Shown: positions 1 through 5,098 of the stretch, piece after piece
Numbering within the stretch: position 1 is the first letter of the stretch
Layout of the letters: each line of letters starts with the position of its first letter
Source: Oscillospiraceae bacterium
Lineage (GTDB): Bacteria > Bacillota > Clostridia > Oscillospirales > Oscillospiraceae
Direction: 5' to 3'
DNA length: 5,113 bases
Assembly: GCA_016286595.1 (NCBI GenBank)
Contig: JAEETR010000151.1
Span: forward strand, 1 to 5,113
The notes under the pieces: generated by a model
What the model was told of the DNA's origin: nothing
The model's database searches: none
Seen by the model: the letters and a program-made list of their open reading frames with translations, nothing else
Position numbers and translations under genes: made by a program

Positions 1-2
1 AG

Positions 3-599
3 CGCATCCGTGCCCGCAGGGACATCGAGGTGGGCATGACCATCAAGCAGGAGATGACCGTGGACGCGCCGGAATCCTTCGTCAAGGTGAAATTCGAGCC
101 TACCGATACTCTGCAGGACGTGTTTGAGAAGATGAACGACGCCATCGCCAAAAGCAGGAACGAGGGCTCCGGCACCGTGGACACCGCCACGTTCCTGGGA
201 AAGCTGCCCAGATTCCTCTTCAACTTCGCCATAAAGGTACTGAGGGTACTGGATTATTTCGAGCTGCTGCCCAAATTTCTGCTGGATATCAGCCCCTTCC
301 ACGGCTCCATCATCATAACCGACCTGGGTTCTCTCGGTATAAAGCCGGTCTATCACCATATCTACAACTTCGGCACCGTTCCCATCTTCCTGGCCATCGG
401 CGCCCGCCGACGCGTCAACGAGGTGCTGACCGACGGCAGCGTGGCCCAGCGCCGGTACATAGACTTCACCGTCGTCTCCGACGAGCGTGTCTGCGACGGC
501 TTCCACTACGCCAAGGGCATCCGCACATTCAAGACCCTGCTGCGTACCCCCGAGAAGCTGGAGATCCCGCCGGAGAGCGTCGCGCAGGACGTTTATTGA
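3..599 (+). CDS. E2-like acyltransferase (2-oxoacid dehydrogenase acyltransferase catalytic-domain family), 5' end missing
   Basis: The reading frame is open from the left edge, so the GTG at 30 is probably an internal valine; 198 codons are visible before the TGA at 597. The protein resembles the trimer-forming catalytic domain of dihydrolipoamide acyltransferases and chloramphenicol acetyltransferase. The stretch SIIITDLGSLGIKPVYHH (about residues 93-110 counted from base 30) matches the strand and turn of that fold, and IFLAIGARRR follows as in E2 proteins. The active-site motif, normally HxxxDG, reads DERVCDGFH, so the general-base His is Glu (codon 483-485) while the Asp-Gly is kept. A hydrophobic, Phe/Leu-rich segment (about 55-90) lies between. 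No lipoyl or subunit-binding domain is visible, although the missing N-terminus could differ. The family call is fairly secure; the substrate is unknown and classical acyl transfer is doubtful. No terminator is evident between this gene and the rpsF promoter. Confidence 0.8.
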   Translation, partial: RIRARRDIEVGMTIKQEMTVDAPESFVKVKFEPTDTLQDVFEKMNDAIAKSRNEGSGTVDTATFLGKLPRFLFNFAIKVLRVLDYFELLPKFLLDISPFHGSIIITDLGSLGIKPVYHHIYNFGTVPIFLAIGARRRVNEVLTDGSVAQRRYIDFTVVSDERVCDGFHYAKGIRTFKTLLRTPEKLEIPPESVAQDVY

Positions 600-633
600 G
601 GCAAAAAGGTCCATATTTTCGTTATTGACGGCG

Positions 634-659
634 ATTTTTCCCTTGACAAAGGGGGAAAT
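634..659. promoter_or_regulatory. Inverted repeat centred on the rpsF -35 box
   Basis: Arms at 634-644 and 649-659 are complementary (ATTTTTCCCTT and AAGGGGGAAAT, two positions pairing only as G-U) around a GACA loop. The repeat spans the -35 hexamer. It is not followed by a U tract, so it is a poor terminator. It could be an operator or chance; no regulator is identified. Confidence 0.25.
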
Positions 660-670
660 TGGCGTATAAT
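643..670 (+). promoter_or_regulatory. Sigma-A type promoter of rpsF-ssb-rpsR
   Basis: A consensus -35 TTGACA (643-648) and a consensus -10 TATAAT (665-670) are separated by 16 bases. Transcription should begin near 676-678, giving an untranslated leader of about 75 bases before the rpsF ATG at 752. Both hexamers match consensus perfectly, as expected for a ribosomal-protein operon. Confidence 0.9.
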
Positions 671-700
671 AAACAAGTCACGCGCCCGGCGCATGACAAA

Positions 701-740
701 TCCTTGCTCCCGAAAAACGGGAGCCATCAGTCCAGAAGGA
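701..740 (+). promoter_or_regulatory. rpsF leader hairpin able to hide the Shine-Dalgarno site
   Basis: A perfect 7-bp hairpin (GCTCCCG 706-712, loop AAAAA, CGGGAGC 718-724) lies in the leader. Directly beneath it, TCCTT (701-705) can pair with AAGGA (736-740), the core of the rpsF Shine-Dalgarno sequence, leaving an 11-base one-sided bulge at 725-735. Autoregulatory leaders that bind the S6:S18 complex are known upstream of rpsF in many bacteria. The asymmetric bulge and buried ribosome site would suit that role, but I could not compare it with the published consensus. Confidence 0.45.
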
Positions 741-751
741 GGTGCGATTCA

Positions 752-1048
752 ATGGCAAAATCTCTCGAAAACTATGAGGTCATGTACATCATCGATCCCG
801 ACAAGACCGAGGAGGAGACCGCCGCGCTGGTTACCAGATTCAACGAGCTGATAACCGCCAACGGCACCGTCAAGGAGGTTGAGGAGTGGGGCAAGCGTCG
901 CCTGGCCTATCCCATCAACAAGAAGAACGACGGCTACTACGTTCTTGTCAAGTTCTCCTGTGCCCCGGATTTCCCGGCGGAGCTCGACCGCGTTCTCAAG
1001 ATTACCGAGGGCGTCGTCCGTTCTCTCATCACCCTGAGCGTAGCTTAA
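752..1048 (+). CDS. rpsF: 30S ribosomal protein S6
   Basis: The 98-residue product has the usual length and fold signature of S6: an initial strand YEVMYIIDPD, then GTVKEVEEWGKRRLAYPINKKNDGYYVLVKF, and a C-terminal LKITEGVVRSLITL. S6 binds the platform of the 30S subunit as a partner of S18. The ATG at 752 was chosen over the upstream in-frame ATG at 659 because AGAAGGAGGTG (734-744) lies at the right distance, S6 normally starts here, and 659 lies inside the promoter. It is the first gene of rpsF-ssb-rpsR and ends in TAA, 15 bases before ssb. Expression is probably controlled by the strong promoter at 643-670 and perhaps by the leader hairpin. Confidence 0.97.
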   Translation: MAKSLENYEVMYIIDPDKTEEETAALVTRFNELITANGTVKEVEEWGKRRLAYPINKKNDGYYVLVKFSCAPDFPAELDRVLKITEGVVRSLITLSVA

Positions 1049-1063
1049 GGGGGAGCGCAAGAA

Positions 1064-1504
1064 ATGCTTAACAACGTAATTCTCATGGGCAGGCTCACCC
1101 GTGACCCCGAGCTGCGTCACACGCAGTCCGGCGTGGCCGTGGTGTCCTTCTCCCTGGCGGTGGACCGGGACTTCGGCTCCCGGGACGGCGACAAGCAGAC
1201 CGACTTCATCGACATAGTCGCCTGGCGCCAGACCGCTGAATTTGTGGCAAAGTACTTCACCAAGGGCCGTATGGCCGTCGTGTCCGGCCGCCTGCAGATC
1301 AGGGATTGGACGGATAAGGACGGCGGCAAGCGCCGCAGCGCGGAGGTCATCGCCAACAACGTTTACTTCGGCGACAGCCGCGGCAATAACGGCGGCGATT
1401 CCTACGGCAGAAGCTATGACCAGGCGAGCGACCGTTATACCGCCCCCGTGACCGGCTCCGACTTCGCGGAGCTTGAAGAGGACGACGGCGATCTGCCGTT
1501 CTGA
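1064..1504 (+). CDS. ssb: Single-stranded DNA-binding protein
   Basis: The 146-residue protein has the SSB layout. An OB-fold domain covers residues 1 to about 104, starting MLNNVILMGRLTRDPELR and including the typical DFIDIVAWRQTAEFVAKYF and KGRMAVVSGRLQIRDW segments. A Gly/Ser/Tyr/Asn-rich flexible linker (about 105-133) follows. The acidic C-terminal tail ends DDGDLPF, the peptide with which SSB recruits replication and repair proteins. SSB coats single-stranded DNA during replication, recombination and repair, usually as a tetramer. GGGGGAG (1049-1055) precedes the ATG. The position between rpsF and rpsR is the classic bacterial arrangement and favours the housekeeping SSB over a plasmid or phage copy. 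Confidence 0.97.
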   Translation: MLNNVILMGRLTRDPELRHTQSGVAVVSFSLAVDRDFGSRDGDKQTDFIDIVAWRQTAEFVAKYFTKGRMAVVSGRLQIRDWTDKDGGKRRSAEVIANNVYFGDSRGNNGGDSYGRSYDQASDRYTAPVTGSDFAELEEDDGDLPF

Positions 1505-1538
1505 TCCCCGAAAAATCTAAGGTAAGGAGAATAAAGCC

Positions 1539-1793
1539 TTGACTAACGAAAGAGAAGCCAGACCCCAGCGCCCTCAGCAGAACAGACGGCGCCGCAAGGT
1601 CTGCCAGTTCTGTGTTGACAAGATGCAGCACATAGATTACAAGGACACCGCCCGTCTGCGCCGCTATCTCTCCGAGCGCGGAAAGATCCTGCCCCGCAGA
1701 GCCACCGGCACCTGTGCCCAGCATCAGCGCCAGCTGGCCACCGCCATCAAGGCGGCCCGCCAGATCGCCCTGCTGCCCTACGTCGCCGACTGA
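1539..1793 (+). CDS. rpsR: 30S ribosomal protein S18, zinc-ligand type, TTG start
   Basis: The 84-residue basic protein carries S18 hallmarks: HIDYKDTARLRRYLSERGKILPRR, then an ATAIKAARQIALLPY-like C-terminal helix. It keeps Cys22 and Cys25 (CQFC) and Cys59 with His62 (CAQH), the residues of the C+ zinc-binding version of S18; many bacteria have a version that has lost them. The start is TTG at 1539, preceded by AAGGAGA (1524-1530) at 8 bases; no ATG in frame would give a full N-terminus. S18 pairs with S6 on the 30S platform, so its co-transcription with rpsF matches assembly stoichiometry. The gene ends with TGA shortly before a strong terminator. Confidence 0.96.
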   Translation: MTNEREARPQRPQQNRRRRKVCQFCVDKMQHIDYKDTARLRRYLSERGKILPRRATGTCAQHQRQLATAIKAARQIALLPYVAD

Positions 1794-1810
1794 CAGACGA
1801 TATAAAACGA

Positions 1811-1839
1811 AAAAGACGCCCTCCGGGGCGTCTTTTTTT
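1811..1839 (+). terminator. Rho-independent terminator of rpsF-ssb-rpsR
   Basis: The stem AGACGCCC (814-821 offset, that is 1814-1821) pairs with GGGCGTCT (1826-1833) around a UCCG loop of the stable UNCG class, followed by a run of seven T (1833-1839). Upstream A residues extend the stem. It starts 17 bases after the rpsR stop. Confidence 0.95.
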
Positions 1840-1860
1840 GTTCGCGGCGGTGAAAACGGA

Positions 1861-1889
1861 TTTACATTTTCCGCCTTTTGCTTTAGAAT
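1861..1889 (+). promoter_or_regulatory. Promoter of the DHH phosphoesterase gene
   Basis: A -35 TTTACA (1861-1866) and a -10 TAGAAT (1884-1889) are 17 bases apart, each one mismatch from consensus. It lies just after the rpsR terminator and about 55 bases before the ATG at 1944. The leader contains a small 5-bp hairpin (CCGGC 1914-1918, GCCGG 1924-1928) that touches the GGAGG ribosome site. Confidence 0.75.
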
Positions 1890-1943
1890 ATTTTCATCAG
1901 AACCGTAACGATCCCGGCGGACGGCCGGAGGAAGGAAGATAAT

Positions 1944-2864
1944 ATGAGACTTATCACCCGTTCCGATTTTGACGGTCTTGCCTGCGGCGCCCTGCTGCTG
2001 GAGGCCGGCGTCATCGACAACTGGAAGTTCGCCCATCCCAAGGACCTGCAGGACGGTCTTGTGGAGGTCACCGAGAACGACTGTCTGGCCAACGTGCCCT
2101 ACGTGCCGGGCTGCGGTCTGTGGTTCGACCACCACTCCAGCGAGCACGAGCGGCTCAATCTCCAGGGAAAGTACAAGGGCGAGAGCCGTGTCGCCCCCTC
2201 CTGCGCCCGGATAATCTACGAGTACTACGGCGGGAAGGAGCGCTTTCCCCAGTTCGACGACCTGATGGTGGCCGTTGACAAGGTGGACTCCGCCGACCTC
2301 ACCATCGACGAGGTACAGAATCCCCAGGGCTGGATACTCATCGGCTTCCTTATGGATCCCCGTACCGGCCTGGGCCGCTGGCGCAACTTCACCATCTCCA
2401 ACTATCAGCTGATGGAGAAGCTGCTGGTGGCCTGCCGCACCATGACCACTCAGGAGATCCTTGCCCTGCCCGACATTCAGGAGCGCATAGAGATATACAA
2501 CGAACAGACCGAGAAGTTCAAGGAGATGGTCAGGGCCCACACCAGGACCGTGGGCAGCGTCATCATCTCCGACCTGCGGGGCGTGGATCCCATCTACACC
2601 GGCAACCGGTTCATGATATACAGCATGTACCCCGAGCAGAACATCTCCGCCTGGATCGTCAGCGGCAAGGGCGGCAAGGGCTGCTCCGCCGCGGTGGGTT
2701 ACAGCATCCTCAACCGCACCTCCGACGTGGACGTGGGCAGTCTCATGCTCAAGTACAACGGCGGCGGCCACAGGGCGGTGGGCACCTGCCAGTTCTCCGA
2801 CGAGGAGATGGACACGGGTCTTCCCAAAATGCTGGACGAGCTGTGCGCTTTGTCCAACGGCTGA
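1944..2864 (+). CDS. DHH/DHHA1-family phosphoesterase (exopolyphosphatase-like)
   Basis: The 306-residue protein has a DHH domain followed by a DHHA1 domain. Visible metal-binding motifs are SDFDG (Asp8, Asp10), the name-giving WFDHHSSEHE (Asp62-His63-His64) and VDKVDSAD (Asp112-Asp118 region). The DHHA1 substrate-binding signature YNGGGHRAVG is at residues 271-280. Members hydrolyse phosphoester bonds of short oligonucleotides, cyclic dinucleotide products or polyphosphate using Mn2+. This sequence resembles a conserved subgroup often labelled exopolyphosphatase-like, for which I know no firm substrate. No signal peptide, membrane, PAS or GGDEF segment is present, so it is not a GdpP-type enzyme and is probably cytosolic. 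GGAGGAAGG (1927-1935) precedes the ATG. It has its own promoter and terminator and is probably monocistronic. Confidence 0.92.
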   Translation: MRLITRSDFDGLACGALLLEAGVIDNWKFAHPKDLQDGLVEVTENDCLANVPYVPGCGLWFDHHSSEHERLNLQGKYKGESRVAPSCARIIYEYYGGKERFPQFDDLMVAVDKVDSADLTIDEVQNPQGWILIGFLMDPRTGLGRWRNFTISNYQLMEKLLVACRTMTTQEILALPDIQERIEIYNEQTEKFKEMVRAHTRTVGSVIISDLRGVDPIYTGNRFMIYSMYPEQNISAWIVSGKGGKGCSAAVGYSILNRTSDVDVGSLMLKYNGGGHRAVGTCQFSDEEMDTGLPKMLDELCALSNG

Positions 2865-2876
2865 CGGCAGAAAATA

Positions 2877-2916
2877 ACAAAACCGCGCTGAAAGGCTCTT
2901 TCAGCGCGGTTTTTTC
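2877..2916. terminator. Bidirectional terminator between the DHH gene and the DegV gene
   Basis: A 14-bp perfect stem (2881-2894 with 2898-2911) has a GCT loop. T residues follow on the plus strand (2910-2915). On the minus strand the flank reads TTTTGTTATTTT, so it can also end transcripts of the convergent DegV gene, whose stop codon is at 2927. Confidence 0.93.
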
Positions 2917-2926
2917 GTTTATTGCG

Positions 2927-3769
2927 TCACTTTCTGTAGAACAGTATGCCCAGGCAGTTGGGACCGCAGTGGTTGGAGATGGTGCCGCCGGCATTGGTCT
3001 CGATGATCTCATCGAAGGAGCCGCAGGCTCTTATGGTCTCCGCCACCTTCTCGACAATGGCGTGATCAATGCGGGAGTGGGTGATGAAGATGCGGGAGTA
3101 ATCCACGTCGGTCTGATCCCTGAGCTTGTCCTCCACGTACTTCACGAAGCACTTTTCAAGGCTGCCGCGGTACTTTTTTCCCACGCCCATGGTGCCGTCC
3201 TTGACCTCGATGCAGGGCTTTATGCCCAGTATGTTGGCTCCCAGCATCGCCACGGCGCTGCAGCGGCCGCCCTTGTATAGATACTCCAGCGTATCGATGA
3301 GGAAGCTGACGTCCAGCTTCTTCTGTTTTTCTTCCATGGCGGCCTTTATCTCCGCGCCGGATCTGCCCTCCCGTGCCATGACGGCGGCGTCCACAGCCAG
3401 ATGGCCTATGCCGGTAGACAGGTTGCGGGAATCCACCACGTACACGTTTCCCAGCTCCTCGGCGGCGATGCAGGCGTTCTGATAGCAGGCGGACATCTCC
3501 GAGGAGATGGTGAAATGGACGATCTCGTCGCAGGTCTTCAGCTGCTGAGCGAAATGCTCCAGATAGTCGGCGACGCTGACGGCGGAGGTGGAGCAGAGCT
3601 TGCCGGTGCGTTCCACGTAATCATAAATGTCGTTGCCGGTACAGTCCACGCCGTCCCTGCAGGTCTTGTCACCCATGATTATATACAGCGGAGTTATGGC
3701 GATGTCGTATTTTTGGATGATCTACGGAGAGAGGTCACAGGTGCTGTCGGCCATTATTCTCACGTTCAT
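2927..3769 (-). pseudogene. DegV-family fatty-acid-binding protein gene with an in-frame amber codon at codon 16
   Basis: Read from the ATG at 3769, the frame gives MNVRIMADSTCDLSP, then TAG (3724-3722), then continues in the same frame as IIQKYDIAITPLYIIMGDK to a TGA at 2927. With the amber read through, the product is 280 residues, the normal DegV length, and the interrupted part is the family's conserved first strand (DSTCDLSP followed usually by Glu). Later DegV features are intact: CSTSAVS (about 59-65), TISSEMSACYQ (about 87-97), VDSRNLSTG (about 112-120), a GGRCSAVAMLGANILGIKPC segment, and the C-terminal HCGPNCLGILFYRK. DegV proteins bind fatty acids; in Gram-positives related proteins supply fatty acids to the FakA kinase. 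A start at the Met at 3676 would give 249 residues but has no visible ribosome site and lacks the first strand, whereas GGGAG lies 9 bases before 3769. It may be a recent pseudogene, a sequence error, or a read-through codon. Confidence 0.85.
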
Positions 3770-3826
3770 TTCAGCTTACTCCCGAATCTGTTCCGTATTC
3801 CGCGGCGCACCGCGTCGTTAAGGGTT

Positions 3827-3855
3827 ATTCTACCATATATCGGCAGAAATGCAAA
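3827..3855 (-). promoter_or_regulatory. Promoter of the DegV-family gene
   Basis: On the minus strand, -35 TTTGCA (3855-3850) and -10 TAGAAT (3832-3827) are 17 bases apart, and the -10 is preceded by TGG, an extended -10 element. The start would lie about 50 bases upstream of the ATG at 3769. This supports 3769, not 3676, as the original start of the gene. Confidence 0.7.
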
Positions 3856-3876
3856 TAGCAAACTCCGCCGAAAAGC

Positions 3877-3911
3877 AAAAAAGCGCCCCGCCTTGCCGGC
3901 GGAGCGCTTTT
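3877..3911 (-). terminator. Terminator of rplU-rpmA
   Basis: On the minus strand, a 14-bp stem (3911-3898 with 3892-3879, one U-G pair) with loop GGCAA is followed by six T (3882-3877), then GC and four more T. It begins 10 bases after the rpmA stop, so the operon ends here and does not run on into obg as in many bacteria. Confidence 0.93.
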
Positions 3912-3920
3912 CATTCCGAT

Positions 3921-4184
3921 TTACTGGGCGATGTCCTCGTAAACGCTGACGCGCTTGCGGTCCTTGCCCATGGGCTCGAAGCGGACGGTGCCGTCCTTCA
4001 GAGCGAAGAGGGTGTCATCCTTGCCCTTGCCCACGTTGGTGCCGGGGTGGATCTTAGTGCCCCGCTGACGGACGAGGATATTGCCGGCCAGAACGAACTG
4101 ACCATCAGCTCTCTTTGCGCCAAGACGCTTGGACTCACTGTCGCGGCCGTTCTTGGTGGAACCCATTCCCTTTTTATGTGCCAT
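3921..4184 (-). CDS. rpmA: 50S ribosomal protein L27, without N-terminal extension
   Basis: The 87-residue protein is a clear L27: MAHKKGMGSTKNGRDSESKR at the start, then LGAKRADGQFVLAGNILVRQ and GTKIHPGTNVGKGKDDTLFALKDG. L27 lies near the peptidyl-transferase centre, and its flexible N-terminus reaches toward tRNA. AAAGGA (4197-4192) is 7 bases before the ATG, and rplU ends only 16 bases upstream. Most Firmicutes make L27 with a short N-terminal extension (ending in a phenylalanine site) that the Prp protease removes, and encode prp between rplU and rpmA. Here L27 starts directly at the mature sequence and no gene fits in the gap, so no such processing is needed. Confidence 0.98.
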   Translation of the reverse strand: MAHKKGMGSTKNGRDSESKRLGAKRADGQFVLAGNILVRQRGTKIHPGTNVGKGKDDTLFALKDGTVRFEPMGKDRKRVSVYEDIAQ

Positions 4185-4200
4185 TTTTACGTCCTTTCTG

Positions 4201-4512
4201 TCACGCGGTGACGCTGTTTATCTGAACCTTGGTGTAAGGCTGTCTGTGGCCCTGTCTTCTGCGGTAACCCTTCTTGGAGTTCATCTTGAAGATCATGACC
4301 TTCTTGCCCTTGCCGTTCTTCACGACGGTGCCGGAAACGCTGGCGCCCTCGACCAGGGGCTTGCCGAAGGTGGCGCTGTCGTCATTGAAGACCGCCAGCA
4401 CCTTGTCGAAATTGACTGCGCTGCCCTCTTCGGCATCCAGCTTCTCGACGAAGATGATGTCGCCCTCGCTGACGCGGTACTGCTTACCGCCGGTCTCGAT
4501 TATTGCTGTCAT
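4201..4512 (-). CDS. rplU: 50S ribosomal protein L21
   Basis: The 103-residue product has the usual L21 length and motifs: AIIETGGKQYRVSEGDIIFVEKL at the N-terminus and the rRNA-binding GKGKKVMIFKMNSKKGYRRRQGHRQ-type basic segment near residues 67-92, ending PYTKVQINSV. L21 binds 23S rRNA in the large subunit. GAGGTG (4522-4517) lies 4 bases before the ATG, a rather tight spacing. It is the first gene of a two-gene operon with rpmA and ends in TGA at 4201. Confidence 0.98.
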   Translation of the reverse strand: MTAIIETGGKQYRVSEGDIIFVEKLDAEEGSAVNFDKVLAVFNDDSATFGKPLVEGASVSGTVVKNGKGKKVMIFKMNSKKGYRRRQGHRQPYTKVQINSVTA

Positions 4513-4551
4513 TTTTCACCTCATAGAATTTGAGACTCGCTGTCAAGGGAG

Positions 4552-4565
4552 GAGGCGCGTGCCTC
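4552..4565 (-). promoter_or_regulatory. Small hairpin in the rplU leader
   Basis: On the minus strand, GAGGC (4565-4561) and GCCTC (4556-4552) pair perfectly around ACGC within the roughly 75-base leader. The CCTC of its 3' arm could alternatively pair with the GAGG of the rplU ribosome site (4522-4519). An L21 leader RNA family is known in Firmicutes; I cannot tell whether this belongs to it. Confidence 0.3.
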
Positions 4566-4595
4566 ACTTGTGATCCCGGTCAAAGCGGCTTGAAT

Positions 4596-4624
4596 ATAAT
4601 AGCATCCGGAGGAGATAAAGTCAA
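4596..4624 (-). promoter_or_regulatory. Promoter of rplU-rpmA
   Basis: On the minus strand, -35 TTGACT (4624-4619) and -10 TATTAT (4601-4596) are 17 bases apart, with TGC before the -10 as an extended element. Transcription should start near 4589, leaving a leader of about 75 bases. Confidence 0.85.
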
Positions 4625-4658
4625 CTGTTTTTTTGAGGTTTCCCAGGGAAGAGGGTAT

Positions 4659-4973
4659 TTATTTCAATCTGGCTACCGCTAAGATAACCGCAAGGAATAC
4701 ATACACAATACCCAGAACGATTCCTATTACTTCAATCGTCCAAAAATATCTCAAATACTTAGAAGTTGTCTTTGTGTTTTCCTTAATCTCTTCCAACAAT
4801 CCAAGTGTTCTCGTTTCGAACATATTACTTTCCTTATTCGGATTGTTGTTTACCGGATAAGTCATTGTATTGATAGCATTCATGGTAGTAGCCTTACTTG
4901 TTCCACAATTAGGGCAAGTTTCATTTGTTGTGTCAAACATCTGTCCGCAACTAACGCATCTAATAGTACCCAT
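4659..4973 (-). CDS. Small zinc-ribbon protein with one C-terminal membrane helix, A+T-rich
   Basis: I do not recognise a named family for this 104-residue protein. Its N-terminus is a zinc ribbon with Cys6-x2-Cys9 and Cys20-x2-Cys23. A polar, Asn/Thr-rich linker (about 25-55) and a short charged helix (about 57-72) follow. One hydrophobic segment (about 77-100, containing IEVIGIVLGIVYVFLAVILA) is almost certainly a membrane helix, and the protein ends with a basic ARLK. This layout suggests a membrane-anchored protein with its ribbon probably in the cytosol. AAAGGAG (4988-4982) precedes the ATG. The gene is about 36% G+C by hand count, far below the roughly 60% of its neighbours, which suggests transfer. 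It has its own promoter but no clear terminator before the rplU promoter. Coding status is well supported by the ribosome site and cysteine pattern; function is unknown. Confidence 0.85.
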   Translation of the reverse strand: MGTIRCVSCGQMFDTTNETCPNCGTSKATTMNAINTMTYPVNNNPNKESNMFETRTLGLLEEIKENTKTTSKYLRYFWTIEVIGIVLGIVYVFLAVILAVARLK

Positions 4974-5021
4974 TTTCTTATCTCCTTTACTGATGTCTGT
5001 GGCAAAGACTGTATTTATATT

Positions 5022-5050
5022 ATACTATCATTCATAAATCAGGTGGTCAA
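5022..5050 (-). promoter_or_regulatory. Promoter of the zinc-ribbon membrane protein gene
   Basis: On the minus strand, -35 TTGACC (5050-5045) and -10 TAGTAT (5027-5022) are 17 bases apart with TGA before the -10. A perfect TATAAT overlaps at 5024-5019 but would be 20 bases from the -35. Either gives a leader of about 40 bases with the AAAGGAG site. Confidence 0.65.
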
Positions 5051-5055
5051 GAATG

Positions 5056-5098
5056 AAAAAGAGTTAAGCCGCTGCATAATGCAGCGGCTTAACTCTTT
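5056..5098. terminator. Perfect 19-bp hairpin terminator
   Basis: Arms 5058-5076 and 5080-5098 pair without mismatch around a TAA loop. On the minus strand the stem is followed by TTTTT (5060-5056), fitting termination of a gene entering from the right edge. The plus strand has a weaker TTTATTT, so it may act both ways. It shields the zinc-ribbon gene's promoter, which begins 6 bases further left. Confidence 0.85.

Noticed and set aside
659..751. Longer S6 with a start at the in-frame ATG at 659
   Set aside because: That ATG is inside the promoter, upstream of the -10 box, so it would not be transcribed; the perfect ribosome site at 734-744 fits the ATG at 752.
1347..2771. A 474-codon open frame on the minus strand across ssb, rpsR and the DHH gene
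   Set aside because: It lies antisense to three well-supported genes, runs through a terminator and a promoter, and its translation is rich in Ala, Gly, Val, Leu and His with no recognisable motif. It is a by-product of high G+C codon use.
3401..3949. Plus-strand open frame opposite the DegV gene and its upstream region
   Set aside because: It is antisense to a conserved coding frame, crosses a promoter and a terminator, and has no convincing ribosome site or motif.
4524..4546. A second promoter for rplU using minus-strand TTGACA (4546-4541) and TATGAG
   Set aside because: The spacer is only 15 bases, the -10 match is poor, and the predicted start would fall almost on the ribosome site. The promoter at 4596-4624 is far better.
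4625..4658. Inverted sequence around TTTCCCAGGGAA as a terminator of the zinc-ribbon gene
   Set aside because: The arms leave no usable loop, and the following minus-strand run is A, not T, so it does not look like an intrinsic terminator.
5058..5098. Perfect inverted repeat as a transposon end or attachment site
   Set aside because: The short TAA loop, T run on the minus strand and a fitting upstream stop codon make it a terminator; no transposase, matching repeat or target duplication is visible.
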